Source: Membranipora membranacea
Lineage: Eukaryota > Bryozoa > Gymnolaemata > Cheilostomatida > Membraniporidae
DNA length: 64,000 nucleotides
Direction of reading: 5' to 3'
NCBI GenBank assembly: GCA_914767715.1
Contig: OU612067.1
Coordinates: 1,800,001-1,864,000 of the forward strand
Shown here: piece after piece, positions 34,171 through 45,181 of the stretch
How positions within the stretch are numbered: the first letter of the stretch is position 1
How the letters are laid out: every line of letters starts with the position of its first letter
Notes under the pieces: model-generated
What the model saw: only the letters and a program-made list of their open reading frames with translations
What the model was told of the DNA's origin: nothing
The model's database searches: none
Program-made: the position numbers and the translations under genes

Positions 34171-35940
34171 AATGAGACTGCACACCGCCAGTTAATAAGA
34201 CCGGTGCTGAAATACGCGTCAGCCGCATTGAGACTCTGTATATAATAGTCTGGCCAACAGGCTTTAGGCTGTGCAAAGGAAGGCTAGGCATATTATCTAG
34301 GGAATTATATGGAATGACAGGAAATCAAGCACTTCTGGTCTTTTAGAAAATCTATAACTTCTGAAGCTCTCCCAACGCAGATGTGATCGCATATTAACGT
34401 GATATATCGCCTTTTCAGTTTCTCAGGAACTACTTGTCCCATCTCAACAATTCCTTCACTGACACGTTGCCAGTAGTCTGACTTATGTATAATGTCGCAA
34501 ATCTTTTTAACCGCATGTTTCTTACTTGATTAATTGTACATTAACTAAAATACATTGAAAACATATAGGCAGCAAAGGGCAAAATGATGCAGTAAATTAC
34601 GTTATGCAAAAGCTTGATGAAAATCTATGCAGTGTACAACAATGGATCATCTTTTTTGGGTGATTGTTTAGCATTGAAAGAGAAATGTTTATGCTCATAA
34701 CTCTCAACTATTGAATTTATCATCAAACGCCAATGACAAAAACCTCGGAAATACTCTCTAGTTTAATGGAAGCTAATGTGTATAACATGTTCTTTAACCT
34801 ATTTTCAGCTTTTTGGCTGGAGAGGAGTGCATGTTTTGGACCAAATGAAGCTAGTTTAGCCACAAAAATCCAAATATCTCAAGATGTAAAGCCATAATCA
34901 ATAATCGCATCGATCAAAACCTAGACAATCTCCTGCTGTTCATCACGCTGACAACAAATTTGACTGACATCTTTCTGAATTTCTAATTTTTGGCTGGAAA
35001 ATTTTGGACTAAATTAGTTGAAATTTGGATTATTATCTGTTACAGTTGTGACAACCAGGATCTGTAAGCTGGTAAGATTATTGATGGAAGTGACAGTAGA
35101 AGACCAAAATGGTATAATAAATTGAAATTTTAGTCTCTTCATTATTGGGGTCGCATGTAATGAGGGTTCAGAAATGGCCCTATTACTATTGCAAAAATCA
35201 ATTTCAAGTCTCAAAGCTAGGAGGCCTAAATTCATGAAGTTTCACTAAAATGTCAATCCTCCAGTTAGTGCGATGCCTCCTCTATATGGTGAAAGCATAA
35301 ACTAATCAAATACCTCAAAAACAAGGCACAGTGGGCTCAATTTAAAAAGGGCACTTTTTGCCCCAAAATAAACTTCCAGAGGTCACTGTGACTCAATGTC
35401 AAATATTTGGGAGGTTTCAACTGTGAAAATAACTTTTAGACATGATCACCAATACAATGTTAAAAAGTTTTAAAAAGCGATATATCACGTTTAAAGTTGT
35501 TAAGCCAGCACTATTATTGCAAAACTGTAGTGCTTAGTAAGTACAACTCTAAAGCACAACTCAGTTGGACGTTATTCTCAACAATATCTAAGTTATCATC
35601 ATAGCAGAATTTTATGCTGTTCTGTACGGGCACTAAAAACTGTCTCCGGCGACAGGTGTTGTAAGACATGTGGCAGGTGCTGTATGGGACATGGCTCACA
35701 ACAACTAAGTACCTAAAATATAGCACGCAACATGGGATGCATCAAAAAACCTACCACTATGATTTTTCAAAATACAGGCTACTGCCCGTATTCAAAACTG
35801 AAGTTTTTCTGTAATGATACCAACAATGTGCACTGCCGTTGACATTTTTTGATTCGAAATGCTGAGGAGTGGAATATACTTCCTCTAACTTGCCCACTGT
35901 TGATCCTAAATCACTGTTCAAATTCATATAAAGGTAAACA
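34171..35940 (+). pseudogene. LINE reverse-transcriptase 3' relic interrupted by a TTAA element
   Basis: At 34171-34392 broken frames spell typical non-LTR retrotransposon C-terminal RT blocks: LIRPVLKYASA, AVQRKARHII, then SSTSGLLENL and LSQRR. After the 1.1-kb TTAA element the signal resumes at about 35830-35930 with the terminal block EEWNILPL and PTVDPKSLFKFI. In CR1/Jockey-like elements these blocks form the order RP-LEYAS ... VQRRAAR ... WNSLP ... SLxxFK. The copy is full of stops and frameshifts. The middle part (35491-35830) is too decayed to align by eye. Confidence 0.75.
34398..35490. mobile_element. TTAA-flanked non-autonomous transposon (piggyBac-like), copy 2
   Basis: 1093 bp, beginning CGTGATATATCGCC and ending GCGATATATCACG. 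TTAA lies at 34394-34397; the right flank is TTTAAA, a TTAA with one extra T. It is inverted relative to copy 1 at 25666-26735 and shares its sequence throughout. It sits within a LINE relic. Confidence 0.9.
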
Positions 35941-36224
35941 TGCAGGTATACATGCAGGCAAACTCCAGTTTTGGTCCATCACCCCATGGTAGTTGCTGGT
36001 AGGATGACACATCAGCAGCCAGCACCAAAGTTATAATTCTTTTCTCAAACGTAATGAGGAACAACACAGTCAGAGATTTGCTCCTCTCGCTGATATATTT
36101 TGCTTTGAGATCTTGAAAAAAAACCAAACGAAAATTAATTTACACCGGGAAGCTTTCCCTTTAACATAAACATAGAACTTTGATCCTGAAATAATCGAAC
36201 TGAAGTTGATTCAGAGCTGCGCTT
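35941..36224. other. 3' flank of EOGT-A, no gene
   Basis: Part of this stretch (about 36140-36235) is duplicated downstream of EOGT-B (about 46290-46385), with shared blocks such as GCTTCTACCCTAGG, so the tandem duplication includes the 3' flank. Confidence 0.55.
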
Positions 36225-39200
36225 CTACCCTAGGACAGCTACATCTTTGTTAGAAGCTGTATGAAGTTTTTCTCTCGCTGTTTTGAATTCTTCATGCCTG
36301 GTGACATGGTTGGCAGCTTCATCTATTAATCTAACAAACTCCTCCTCATCAAACTCATAGTTAGTGAACTTTCCATGAGCCTGAAATGATAGCAACATAA
36401 GGATTTAAAATAAAAACAAATGTTATATTCTTCAAGGGGTAATATATGATATAAAATTATCCAAAGTTTATAATCTGTATAGATGTGTTAATTTGGGGGG
36501 GGGGGGGGGCAAACTATGTAGTGGTTTTTATTGAAAACAATAGTTGTATGTTGGAAAGCATTATCTCCTGATTTTGAGATATATAAATGTAGCTAACCTC
36601 ATCTTCAGGGTAGAGTTTATCCATTTTAGACCAGGTGAGGTATTTGACTCCTCTCAGCCTAGCCAGGGTAGAGTAATACTTTGGCTCATCACAATCATAT
36701 CTAAAATCACCAACGGAACTCTATTCCATGTCATGACAAATAAGACCTGACACAGAAGACCTGACACAGAAGCCCTGACACAGAAGCCCTGACACAGAAG
36801 CCCTGACACAGAAGCCCTGACACAGAAGCCCTGACACAGAAGCCCTGACACAGAAGCCCTGACACAGAAGCCCTGACACAGAAGCCCTGACACAGAAGCC
36901 CTGACACAGAAGCCCTGACACAGAAGCCCTGACACAGAAGCCCTGACACAGAAGCCCTGACACAGAAGCCCTGACACGGAAGCCCTGACACGTCTGCCCT
37001 GACACAGAAGCCCTGACACAGCGACTGATTCAACTCTCACTTACTAAATTTGTGATTGATTTTCTTCAAAAAACTTACAGCATTGTAGAGCTGAGTCTGA
37101 CTGGCTCTAAATTATTTATTATAACAAACTCTTTCTAGGTTTTAAAATCTTGAAACTGAAAGTAATTGTGCAGTTTCCCTTGTTGTTTAACAGCGATAGG
37201 GGGAGCAAAGAGGAAGGAGAGGAGCAGGCGGAGAAGAGGAGGAGGGAGGATGAGGTGGGGGACGAATGAGAGATTTTTATTAATGGTGAGTACTTACAGT
37301 TCAAATACAGCTGCCCAGTGAGGTAGAAACAACATATGAGTTAATCCAGCTCCATGCATACCAACAAATATATCTGTGTTATGTGTAGTCTGTAAAAATG
37401 AGTAGCTTTAAAAATAGTAATAATAATATGTCACGTTTTGCATTAACATAAAAAGGAATGGGATGTCAATGTTATTTTTGTTGCCGTGGTTGCGGTGGTT
37501 GATGTTGTAGTTGGTTGTTGTTGTGGCAGGAGATATAACCCTTGAACAAGTCTGTGATTTAAAAATAGTGCAATATATATATATATATATATAGCCCTCA
37601 TCTCTCTTCAATCTGGGCTCCAATATAGTTAACCTCACCTTAATCTGCCTTATGAAGTTTTCCTCATGATCTTCTCCTTTTCTGAAAATAAAGGACAATG
37701 TGACAAGCTTTGACTAGAGAGAATAAAAGAATTTATGAACCTTCCCTTATATCACAGGAAACCCGACTCAGATTTCGAGAAATCATTGCATGAAATATAA
37801 CCTCATACATATCGCAAGTAATTTTGAAGCTTATTGTTAGCATCTGAATATAAAACAAGGAAATCTAATAGAGCATCATTAATAGATGAGAGATACAGGT
37901 TTTTTTTAATTAAAAGTTCACATCTGAAATAGTTGAAATTTGTATTTGCTGTAAATAAATACCAATAGTGGGACAGTTTCAGGAGATTGTTATTTGAAAC
38001 CTCACTTACTTCACAAAACCGTACTCTACCATGGAAGCCTCGTACTTTGGATTCTTATTCAAGGCAGCAACCAGCTGCAAGGTAAAATTTTAACAAACAA
38101 TCATCAAATAAAATCTACATGGAGATTTGTTAGTTCTATCTAACAAACACAGTACCACAACACAGAGAGTGATACTCTGAACCTATCTATCTTACATACC
38201 TCCTATACTGGTAATTGGTATCTTAGTCTTCTCAAACTAATTTCCGAAGCTCAGTTAAATGAATATTTTGACTTATGCATTATTAGCTGTGAGAAGTACC
38301 TGAATTTTCCAATCTTCGTCATCAACAAAAAATAATAACTCACCGCATCTTGATTTAGTATATTTCTATATTTACTCCCTCGGCTGAGCACGGATATTCT
38401 TATTTTATTTCTCTAAAAGAATAAGTTAACCCAAAATGACGGTACATGCTTTGCAAAAAATTTTCCTACACCCGAGAGGAGTGAAGTATTCGAAGGAGGA
38501 AAAGTTCACATTCTCTTGTGAAAAGGTTCAAATATAACATAACTGTGACCCTCATCTGATCCAACAATGACGAACGCAAGTTACTCTAATCAGATGATAG
38601 ACATCACTTGTTGTCTGCATGTTTATAATCTAACTATCTGCAATTAGAGGTAACATAAATCTTACCATTGGACCTTCTTGTTCAATGGTGAGTCTGTGAA
38701 TAAAATGTTCATTGAAGGCTCGAAATAATCCTGTACCATAGCACCCAGGCATCTGGAATGAGATAAATTATCAAGTTTCCAAGGTTAACCGCTCCATTTT
38801 TTTAGTCACAGTAGGCTTTTGTTCAACTTTAACTCCTCTTAACCGTTCCGATTTAACCGGTCGATTTCCGCTCAGTTTACAACTTCCACCGGAAAGATGC
38901 ACTTTTGGTGGGTTTATAGCATTGGAGTGATGAATATATATTGCGAACACTGCAACTGTTTTGATGAAATATGTATGGTCTGGTCAATCGAGGAGGGCAA
39001 TTATTACTGTCTCAATGGATGATGACAAATCTTACCCACATATTCATATCTGCCAAAAATTAATGTTAAATTAAAACCAATCCATTTAAAAATCCATTTT
39101 CTGTATCAAGGCTGGAAGTTAGTAGACTCCTAATCTAGCGGTTATAACATAGACTTGATTTAAGAATATTATTAGGTCTACTGGTTATAATGATGCTCTC

Positions 39201-42200
39201 TGTTTTTTTTTCAAAAAAGTGGTTTGAGGGTTTTAATTCCCACACACTGCCACTGTTGTAGTCTGAGCCCCCTGGACTTTTGCCCCCCCCCGACCACCCC
39301 CCCCTCCTGCGAGGGAAAGTCTGAGAACAATGGAGGATTTTGCTAAAGTTGTTGATACGCCCTGATAAACTGAGTTTGTTATGGGTTCCAGAGCTTTTGG
39401 CGATGTAGGTACTCAGTAGCAAGAGCTGGCTATGGATTATTTGGACCCAGCGACCGAGTTCTAATAATGAAGTTTCCACTGCTTACAATTTTATGTGAAA
39501 AACTTATTATTATTACTATCAGTTGTTTAGGATCTATTATATAACAATGAGGATATCTAAGGTGTTACCAACGACTTGCAAAAGCGAAACTGTGGTACCG
39601 GGTAATAATTTGAGAAATGTCAAAAAATAACATACCAGAGGCATTTTATAGTACAATCCGCGTCTCTGACGAGGCGGAATTGCAAATACTACTTCTGTCA
39701 ACAAAATCTGCAATGAGAAATCTAAGACATATATTACTCCTGTACCCCAAATCACTGGTCACTGATATATGGGTTAATCCGGTACCTGCTCCGACCGCTC
39801 ACTGATATATACGAGATATCATCGTGGTACAAAGTTATAGGGGACATAAACAAGTGGTGGGCGCACAAAAGGTATCTCATTACCATATCTATCTACCTAT
39901 CATAACAGTCATAACCATATGAATGATAAAATAAAGCTTTGCATGGCTGTTGCTGCATCTATATGGGTATAAGAAATCATGTATTTCCGTGCCGTGTGGG
40001 TAGATCCTTAAATTCTATGGAGAAGAAGAAAGGTTCACATTACCTTTTTGCCGATATATTTGGTGATGGGAGATACAGGATTCTGTGTGAATACGTTCCA
40101 AGCTGCCTGAAATGGGTCGTAGTGTCCCCCTGTCTGGTTAAATAAAGGGGTGGATACAACAACAACGTAGTCCTGTCAGTGTATGCTATTATACACACAC
40201 AGACATACAAAGATATAGACACATATATGTGGATGCTATCAAACCATTCAAGGTAATTCAAAAGGTAAAAATGTTACTGTAGTCTTATCAGAGGAATTCT
40301 TTAGACCTTTTCCTTTGTATCGAGAGGGAACAACTGAAAAACAAATTCTACCATGTAATAGTAGCAGGGATAACCGTTACATTGATAGCTCCAAATATAT
40401 CAAGCCATGTTTATGTATTCACAGTTATGTGCGAACAAAGGATGAATAAAGCGGTGCCTGAGAGAGATTCACCCAAGGATGCTGGGGGTTAGAACAATCA
40501 ACCTTGAAAGCACGCCCAGTGGGACTTGAAATGACAACTCCTGCGACACCAATTTTGGTGGTGAGTAGTAGCAAGCCTGAGATTGACTAATCAGAGCCGT
40601 GCTAGCTTATCCCACAAGCTCATTCCATTCCAGTGTAGCCACACTATGCAACACAGTGTACGTGCCAGAGTTATTGGCCTTACATGGCCTATTGCTTGGA
40701 CCCCTTGCAGTGATTTTTTTAGCTTGTCTGTACACAGTTTAGAATTACACCCAAATGAGACTTGAACCCACAATTCCTTATGCACCAGTTGCCTGGCAGT
40801 GAATAGGTGCCTCAGGTGTCATAGATCGAATAGCCTGTCTTGACAAGCTTTATTTGCTGGTGGGGGGAAGTTTGGTGTAACCTGGTAGGCTGTCTGAGTG
40901 CTTAGGCTAGGGATGGGGTTCATTAATATATTCAGGGTAGAAAAAAAGCCGCCATTGATACCTCATACACTTACTGTTACCCAGGTGATAATTTGATTGT
41001 CCATATCAAACATCGTACTGTTCAGGTGTTGAGTTACATAGAGATTCACGAAGTCACAGAAATGGTGGAACATATTCCCAACTAAAACAGAAAAACATCT
41101 CATATTAGCCGCTGCTTGGTTAACTTTCACTGACTAGGATTTCTAATTGGATTGCTAGATTGATTGGATTGCTAATCTCAATCCGTTATGCAGCTTCCTC
41201 CCTTACAGTCCTGTATTGTACGCCAGTGGTTTGATTGATTCGTTCTATCATGGATATACATTGTTGCATATCTCACGCAGAAATTTACTTGCATTCGTGG
41301 GCGCAATGACATCATTGTGAGATGGCTATAAGGTTTATCGATATATCAGACTATCTGACTTCTAGTTAAAACCATCACTATGTATTTTTTGAAAAGGTGA
41401 TCATTAGTTGCTCCCTCCCCTACTCCATTTTACTTATCAATCATATAAAGTTTTGAAAAGAATAGTAGTGGACTCTACCTTCATCCATCTGTGTGAAGTA
41501 TGTGGGTTTATCGATGACCAGATTGATATCACTGAGATCTATCTCCATACTCTCAAACTGCTCAGGGATATGGTACCTGTGGTATAAAAACGTCATCTCA
41601 GACATCGGACAAATTTTGTCCGAGTATAATGTCTTTGAGCTGCTTGACATGTTTTGTTTGCCAGTTTAGTCTAGTTTTAATGAATCAATTTATTATGCAT
41701 CAAATTCTACACGCAGATCGAGGCGTGGAACAGATGGGTGGTAACTCGTGAAAAGTCAATTATACGCTAGCTTGGCATAGGGAAATTGGCTGGGACCACC
41801 AATAAATGCTTTTTGCATGTAATTATCAATATGTGATGTTGCAGTGATCTGCCTTGCTAGCGCAGCTTACTGAGGGATCGATCCCCACACAGGGCCCAAT
41901 ATTTTCTTATTAATTAGAATTCATGCAATACACCACAGTTGTAACAAAGTGACTTCACATAAGATTGCATATTAAGAGGAACCAGAATCACAAAATTTCA
42001 ATACAAATTTATAAACCACCTCAGAAATTACTTTTACACGTAATAAAACCTGTTGGTGGTGGCATTTGTTAAGTCAGCGAGTGGTGAAACAGCTCCATAT
42101 TGGTGAGGGTAGGATGTTGGCCCATGGGGAATGTTTAAGCAAGAGTCTCAAAATTAAGGCTTTCGTGAAATTTTATCAAAAATTGCAAGCATTGGAAGCA

Positions 42201-45181
42201 TTCGATTTGACAACAGTCTTCAACTATACTTATGGGTACTTTTAGTACTAACCAGGACTGCAGATATTCCCTCATACTTTTATCCCATCTGCCTATCACA
42301 GACTTCTTATTCAACTTACAATCTCCACCGATCGATCCATTCTTCAGAAAATCTATGTCATAACTGCAAGAAAATAAATTGTGACATCAGGAAGCTGAAG
42401 CCCCAGCTAGTTTATGTCCCCAGAAGCAAAATTAAGGTTCAGGTCTACGGCAGCAATGTACAGAGGGCAGTTGTTCAACTTCTGATCTATTCCCATACTA
42501 TGATGTTGTTTTCAGCAGAATATAACTTTAAAAACACTGCCATAGTGTTTGGTGATAAATAATTTAACTTCCACGCGTGGACGAAAATATTTTAGAAAAG
42601 TTCATAGTTTGTGTACTATCTTTAGTAAAAGCAGGCTACCAAGATTTTTCAGCAAGGCCAGTTACCAAATTTCTGGCTAGTGTTGGGCTGTCACAGAGAT
42701 AGCTCATACCAGCTACAAAAAGCAGAGAGCGTACTCGTATGGATCTGGTGTCAGTATTGTGGGCATGCAAAAGCAAAGTAATTTTATACCTTTTAAGCTG
42801 GGGTCTAACATACTCACTTGGACAAATAGATTTTTCCAATATTTACTTCCTCCAACGTTATAGTCCCTTATAACAGAATAAGCTGAGGGGATTGAGCAGT
42901 GACTAGCAAATTACTGAAAAGGAGGGGAGGGTCAGAAAGCTGATAAGGGATTATGCCTATCAAATTAAACAATTCTGAATCTCTGCAAGGTGCCAAGGTG
43001 CTATATCAAAGGCAGCCCGAGTTAGATTAGACAGTATGCATTTATAGGCTTAAAAGCTTGGCCCACGCAAAAAAGCAGTCAGGGCAGGGCAGGGCAGGGC
43101 AAGGCAGGGCAGGGCAGGGCAGGGCAGGGCAGGGCAGGGCAGGGCAGGGCAGGGCAGGGCAGGGCAGGGCAGGGCAGGGCAGGGCAGGGCAGGGCAGGGC
43201 AGGGCAGGGCAGGGCAGGGCAGGGCAGGGCAGGGCAGGGCAGGGCAGGGCAGGGCAGGGCAGGGCAGGGCAGGGCAGGGCAGGGCAGGGCAGGGCAGGGC
43301 AGGGCAGGGCAGGGCAGGGCAGGGCAGGGCAGGGCAGGGCAAGGCATTCTCCCTGGACAGGGTGAGACAGGAGATCACAGCAAATTAACTGGCTGATGCC
43401 TAAACAAATCAACTCACTGATTTGTGATTGCGATGATTGATTGAGGATTGCAATTTTGCGCCAGAGATGATGGGCAGCAATCCGCAATACGCTGGTTTGG
43501 CTCAAAGTGTAAGCATGAGAGTAATCGGACAGCGATTTTCGTCACAATACAGTTTTATGTCAAAATGGACTATGGACAAGAAGCGATGGCCTCGATGATG
43601 GTTTCAAGCTGAAGACATGTGGATTGTGCATTGGCATGCGCACTGCTGTATGTTGTAACCATCAGGTTCAACGTGAGTCACTTCATAATAATAATACTAA
43701 TACTTACTTCATTAAATTGCTTTTAAAATAATAATAATAACAGATTTAGTGTAATGGTACTCACGCATGAGTCGCCTTAACATTTCGCAGATCGATTACA
43801 ATATTCTCCCCTCTACAATAGTACGCATTTAGCTCACATTCAAGCGCGGATCCACCCTAAACAAATTATTTACGGTTCGCAATTAAATGTATGAACATAA
43901 TCTGCAAAGAGCAAAAACTTCATGAAAGAAGCTTATTAAGTCAACTGATGGGAATTTATGCATTGTGCTATATCATTTCTGTTAGTTATAAATCTCTCTA
44001 TCATTTCTTGATACAGATAAACAAACTTTCAAATAGACCAGCTCTCCTGGCCATCACCATGGTTCTATGTTTAACATTTTTAACGAAATCCCTTGATTTA
44101 TTTTACAATTTATTTTTGTCTTGCATGGTCTAACATGTCCAAGTGACTGGCTTGATTTATTAATAAAATTGATATAAATTTGGTTTTTTTGTGCAAAATG
44201 GATTGTAGGTGGAGTGATATTGAGTCTAGTGTCCGCATTCAATTCTGTAAGAATAAAGCCTACTCACCGGTTTCTCACTGGTACAGACACTAGTCATGTG
44301 ACTTTTCTTGTCAGATATAATACCGAAATCAGCAGACTGCCAGAACTGTTTTGTCTGCTCCTTTTTTACCCTTTGCAAATGCAAAACCATATGTCAGCCA
44401 AAGCCCAAATTAACAATATACACAGTATAGTATACATAATAGTTGTGTAGCAATGTAATTTTGAGGGAAAATATTTTTCTCACTATACGTTTTTGTTGTT
44501 GATAACAAATAGTCTTGAGCTTATTTCAGCTGGCAGATCGAACCAACATGACCATTTAGTAAAGTATAGTCAAATCAGATATTGTTGTTGTGACTTTATC
44601 AACTTAGTCTACTATACATATGACTATACATCAGATAAAAATCATACCATTCACTCTGCTGTGGACAGCTGACCGGCATGTACTGATTCTCACTGGTACA
44701 TGTGTCCTCATAACCAAAACATCTCCCTGTACTCACATAGTCCTGATAAATATAGCAGCATCACAACAATAATAATCAAAACGCTGAAAGTTCATCTGTT
44801 TCTACCAACATCACTGAATAATGATGCCACAGTTAGTAAACGCTATATAGAGCGGACTGTATGATGAACAGGTTTTTTGGCTGTCTGCACCAGCAACAAA
44901 TTGATTGGATTGAAGGTTTTCATGGATTGGAACATATTGTCACAAAAAATGGGCGACAAAAGTAGTGAAGGAGGACTAATGAAAGCAGCCAGAGATTGTT
45001 GTTACCTTACCTTATAAGGGCATAGCTCATCCGAGGTGCAGAGTTCAGCCAGGTGAGGATGATTAGTGAAGTAGTAAGGTATATGAGACTCTGGTAGATT
45101 TGGAGAGCTCCAGTCATACGCTGATACTATACATGTCTCTACTAATAATATCAGTAATACTCCACACATCATCGGCATCAT
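36225..45181 (-). CDS. EOGT: EOGT paralogue A: O-GlcNAc transferase-like protein lacking KDEL, 16 exons
   Basis: Exons in transcript order: 45181-45011, 44742-44648, 44370-44268, 43856-43765, 42363-42253, 41576-41479, 41081-40975, 40133-40044, 39707-39636, 38752-38666, 38412-38344, 38074-38010, 37681-37639, 37389-37298, 36700-36598, 36380-36225; 517 residues, all phases intact. The signal peptide [21 protein letters not shown] is followed by the EOGT/DUF563 domain: [61 protein letters not shown] and [17 protein letters not shown] adds GlcNAc to Ser/Thr of EGF repeats in the ER. Unlike paralogue B, the last exon lacks the GHHPTLG motif, the second cysteine of the YxCxxxxC pair is Tyr (KYYS), and the C-terminus reads KDVAVLG instead of KDEL. 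Either functional divergence or early decay is possible. Confidence 0.92.
36742..37021. repeat. 14-bp minisatellite, about 20 copies
   Basis: The unit is AGCCCTGACACAGA, head to tail, in the last-but-one intron of EOGT-A. Variants cluster at both ends (AAGACCTGACACAG at one, ACGTCTGCCCTGAC at the other) while the middle is homogeneous. The matching intron of EOGT-B (46554-47033 or 47137-47437) has no such array, so it arose after the duplication. Confidence 0.95.
37572..37593. repeat. (AT)n microsatellite in an EOGT-A intron
   Basis: About ten AT dinucleotides between exons 14 and 13 of EOGT-A. Similar (AT)n runs occur at 33539-33564 and 56769-56790. Confidence 0.9.
39259..39330 (+). repeat. 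GC-rich interspersed repeat, copy 3
   Basis: TAGTCTGAGCCCCCTGGACT, TTTGCCCCCCCCCGACC and CGAGGGAAAGTCTGAG match the copies at 1-75 (reverse) and 33428-33486. It lies in an EOGT-A intron. Confidence 0.7.
40498..40812 (-). repeat. Two tRNA-derived SINE-like fragments
   Basis: On the minus strand, 40745-40812 reads GTGGGTTCAAGTCTCATTTG, which resembles the tRNA B-box and T-arm. 40498-40562 has a similar block, TTTCAAGTCCCACTGGG. Neither folds into an obvious complete tRNA by eye and no anticodon loop could be assigned. They sit in the intron between exons 7 and 8 of EOGT-A. Confidence 0.45.
41847..41895 (+). repeat. tRNA-derived SINE-like fragment
   Basis: TTGCTAGCGCAGCTTACTGA followed by GGGATCGATCCCCACACAGG resembles an A-box (TAGCGCAG) and B-box (GATCGATCCC) pair, but the spacing is too short for a real tRNA. 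Intronic in EOGT-A. Confidence 0.45.
43081..43345. repeat. (AGGGC)n pentanucleotide array, 53 units
   Basis: 265 bp of AGGGC repeats, interrupted only by AAGGC units near each end. It lies in EOGT-A intron 4. Open frames across it on both strands (Ala-Leu-Pro-Cys or Gly-Arg-Ala-Gly-Gln type) are artefacts of the pentamer. The matching EOGT-B intron holds a MITE instead and no array. Confidence 0.98.

Noticed and set aside
36742-37021. CRISPR-like array
   Set aside because: Units are directly contiguous with no unique spacers, and the DNA is clearly eukaryotic.
36654-37040. Overlapping minus-strand ORFs with repeated [14 protein letters not shown]
   Set aside because: Artefact of the 14-bp minisatellite, which reads open in three frames; it overlaps a verified EOGT-A exon in another frame.
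40745-40812. A functional tRNA gene
   Set aside because: The T-arm-like block is present but I could not assemble acceptor, D and anticodon stems around it.
43042-43505. Long ORFs on both strands over the AGGGC array (Ala-Leu-Pro-Cys and Gly-Arg-Ala-Gly-Gln repeats)
   Set aside because: A 5-bp repeat without stops is open in all frames; the region is an intron of EOGT-A.
36225-45181. Calling EOGT-A a pseudogene
   Set aside because: All 16 exons have usable splice sites and compatible phases and there is no internal stop; the losses are confined to the C-terminal region.
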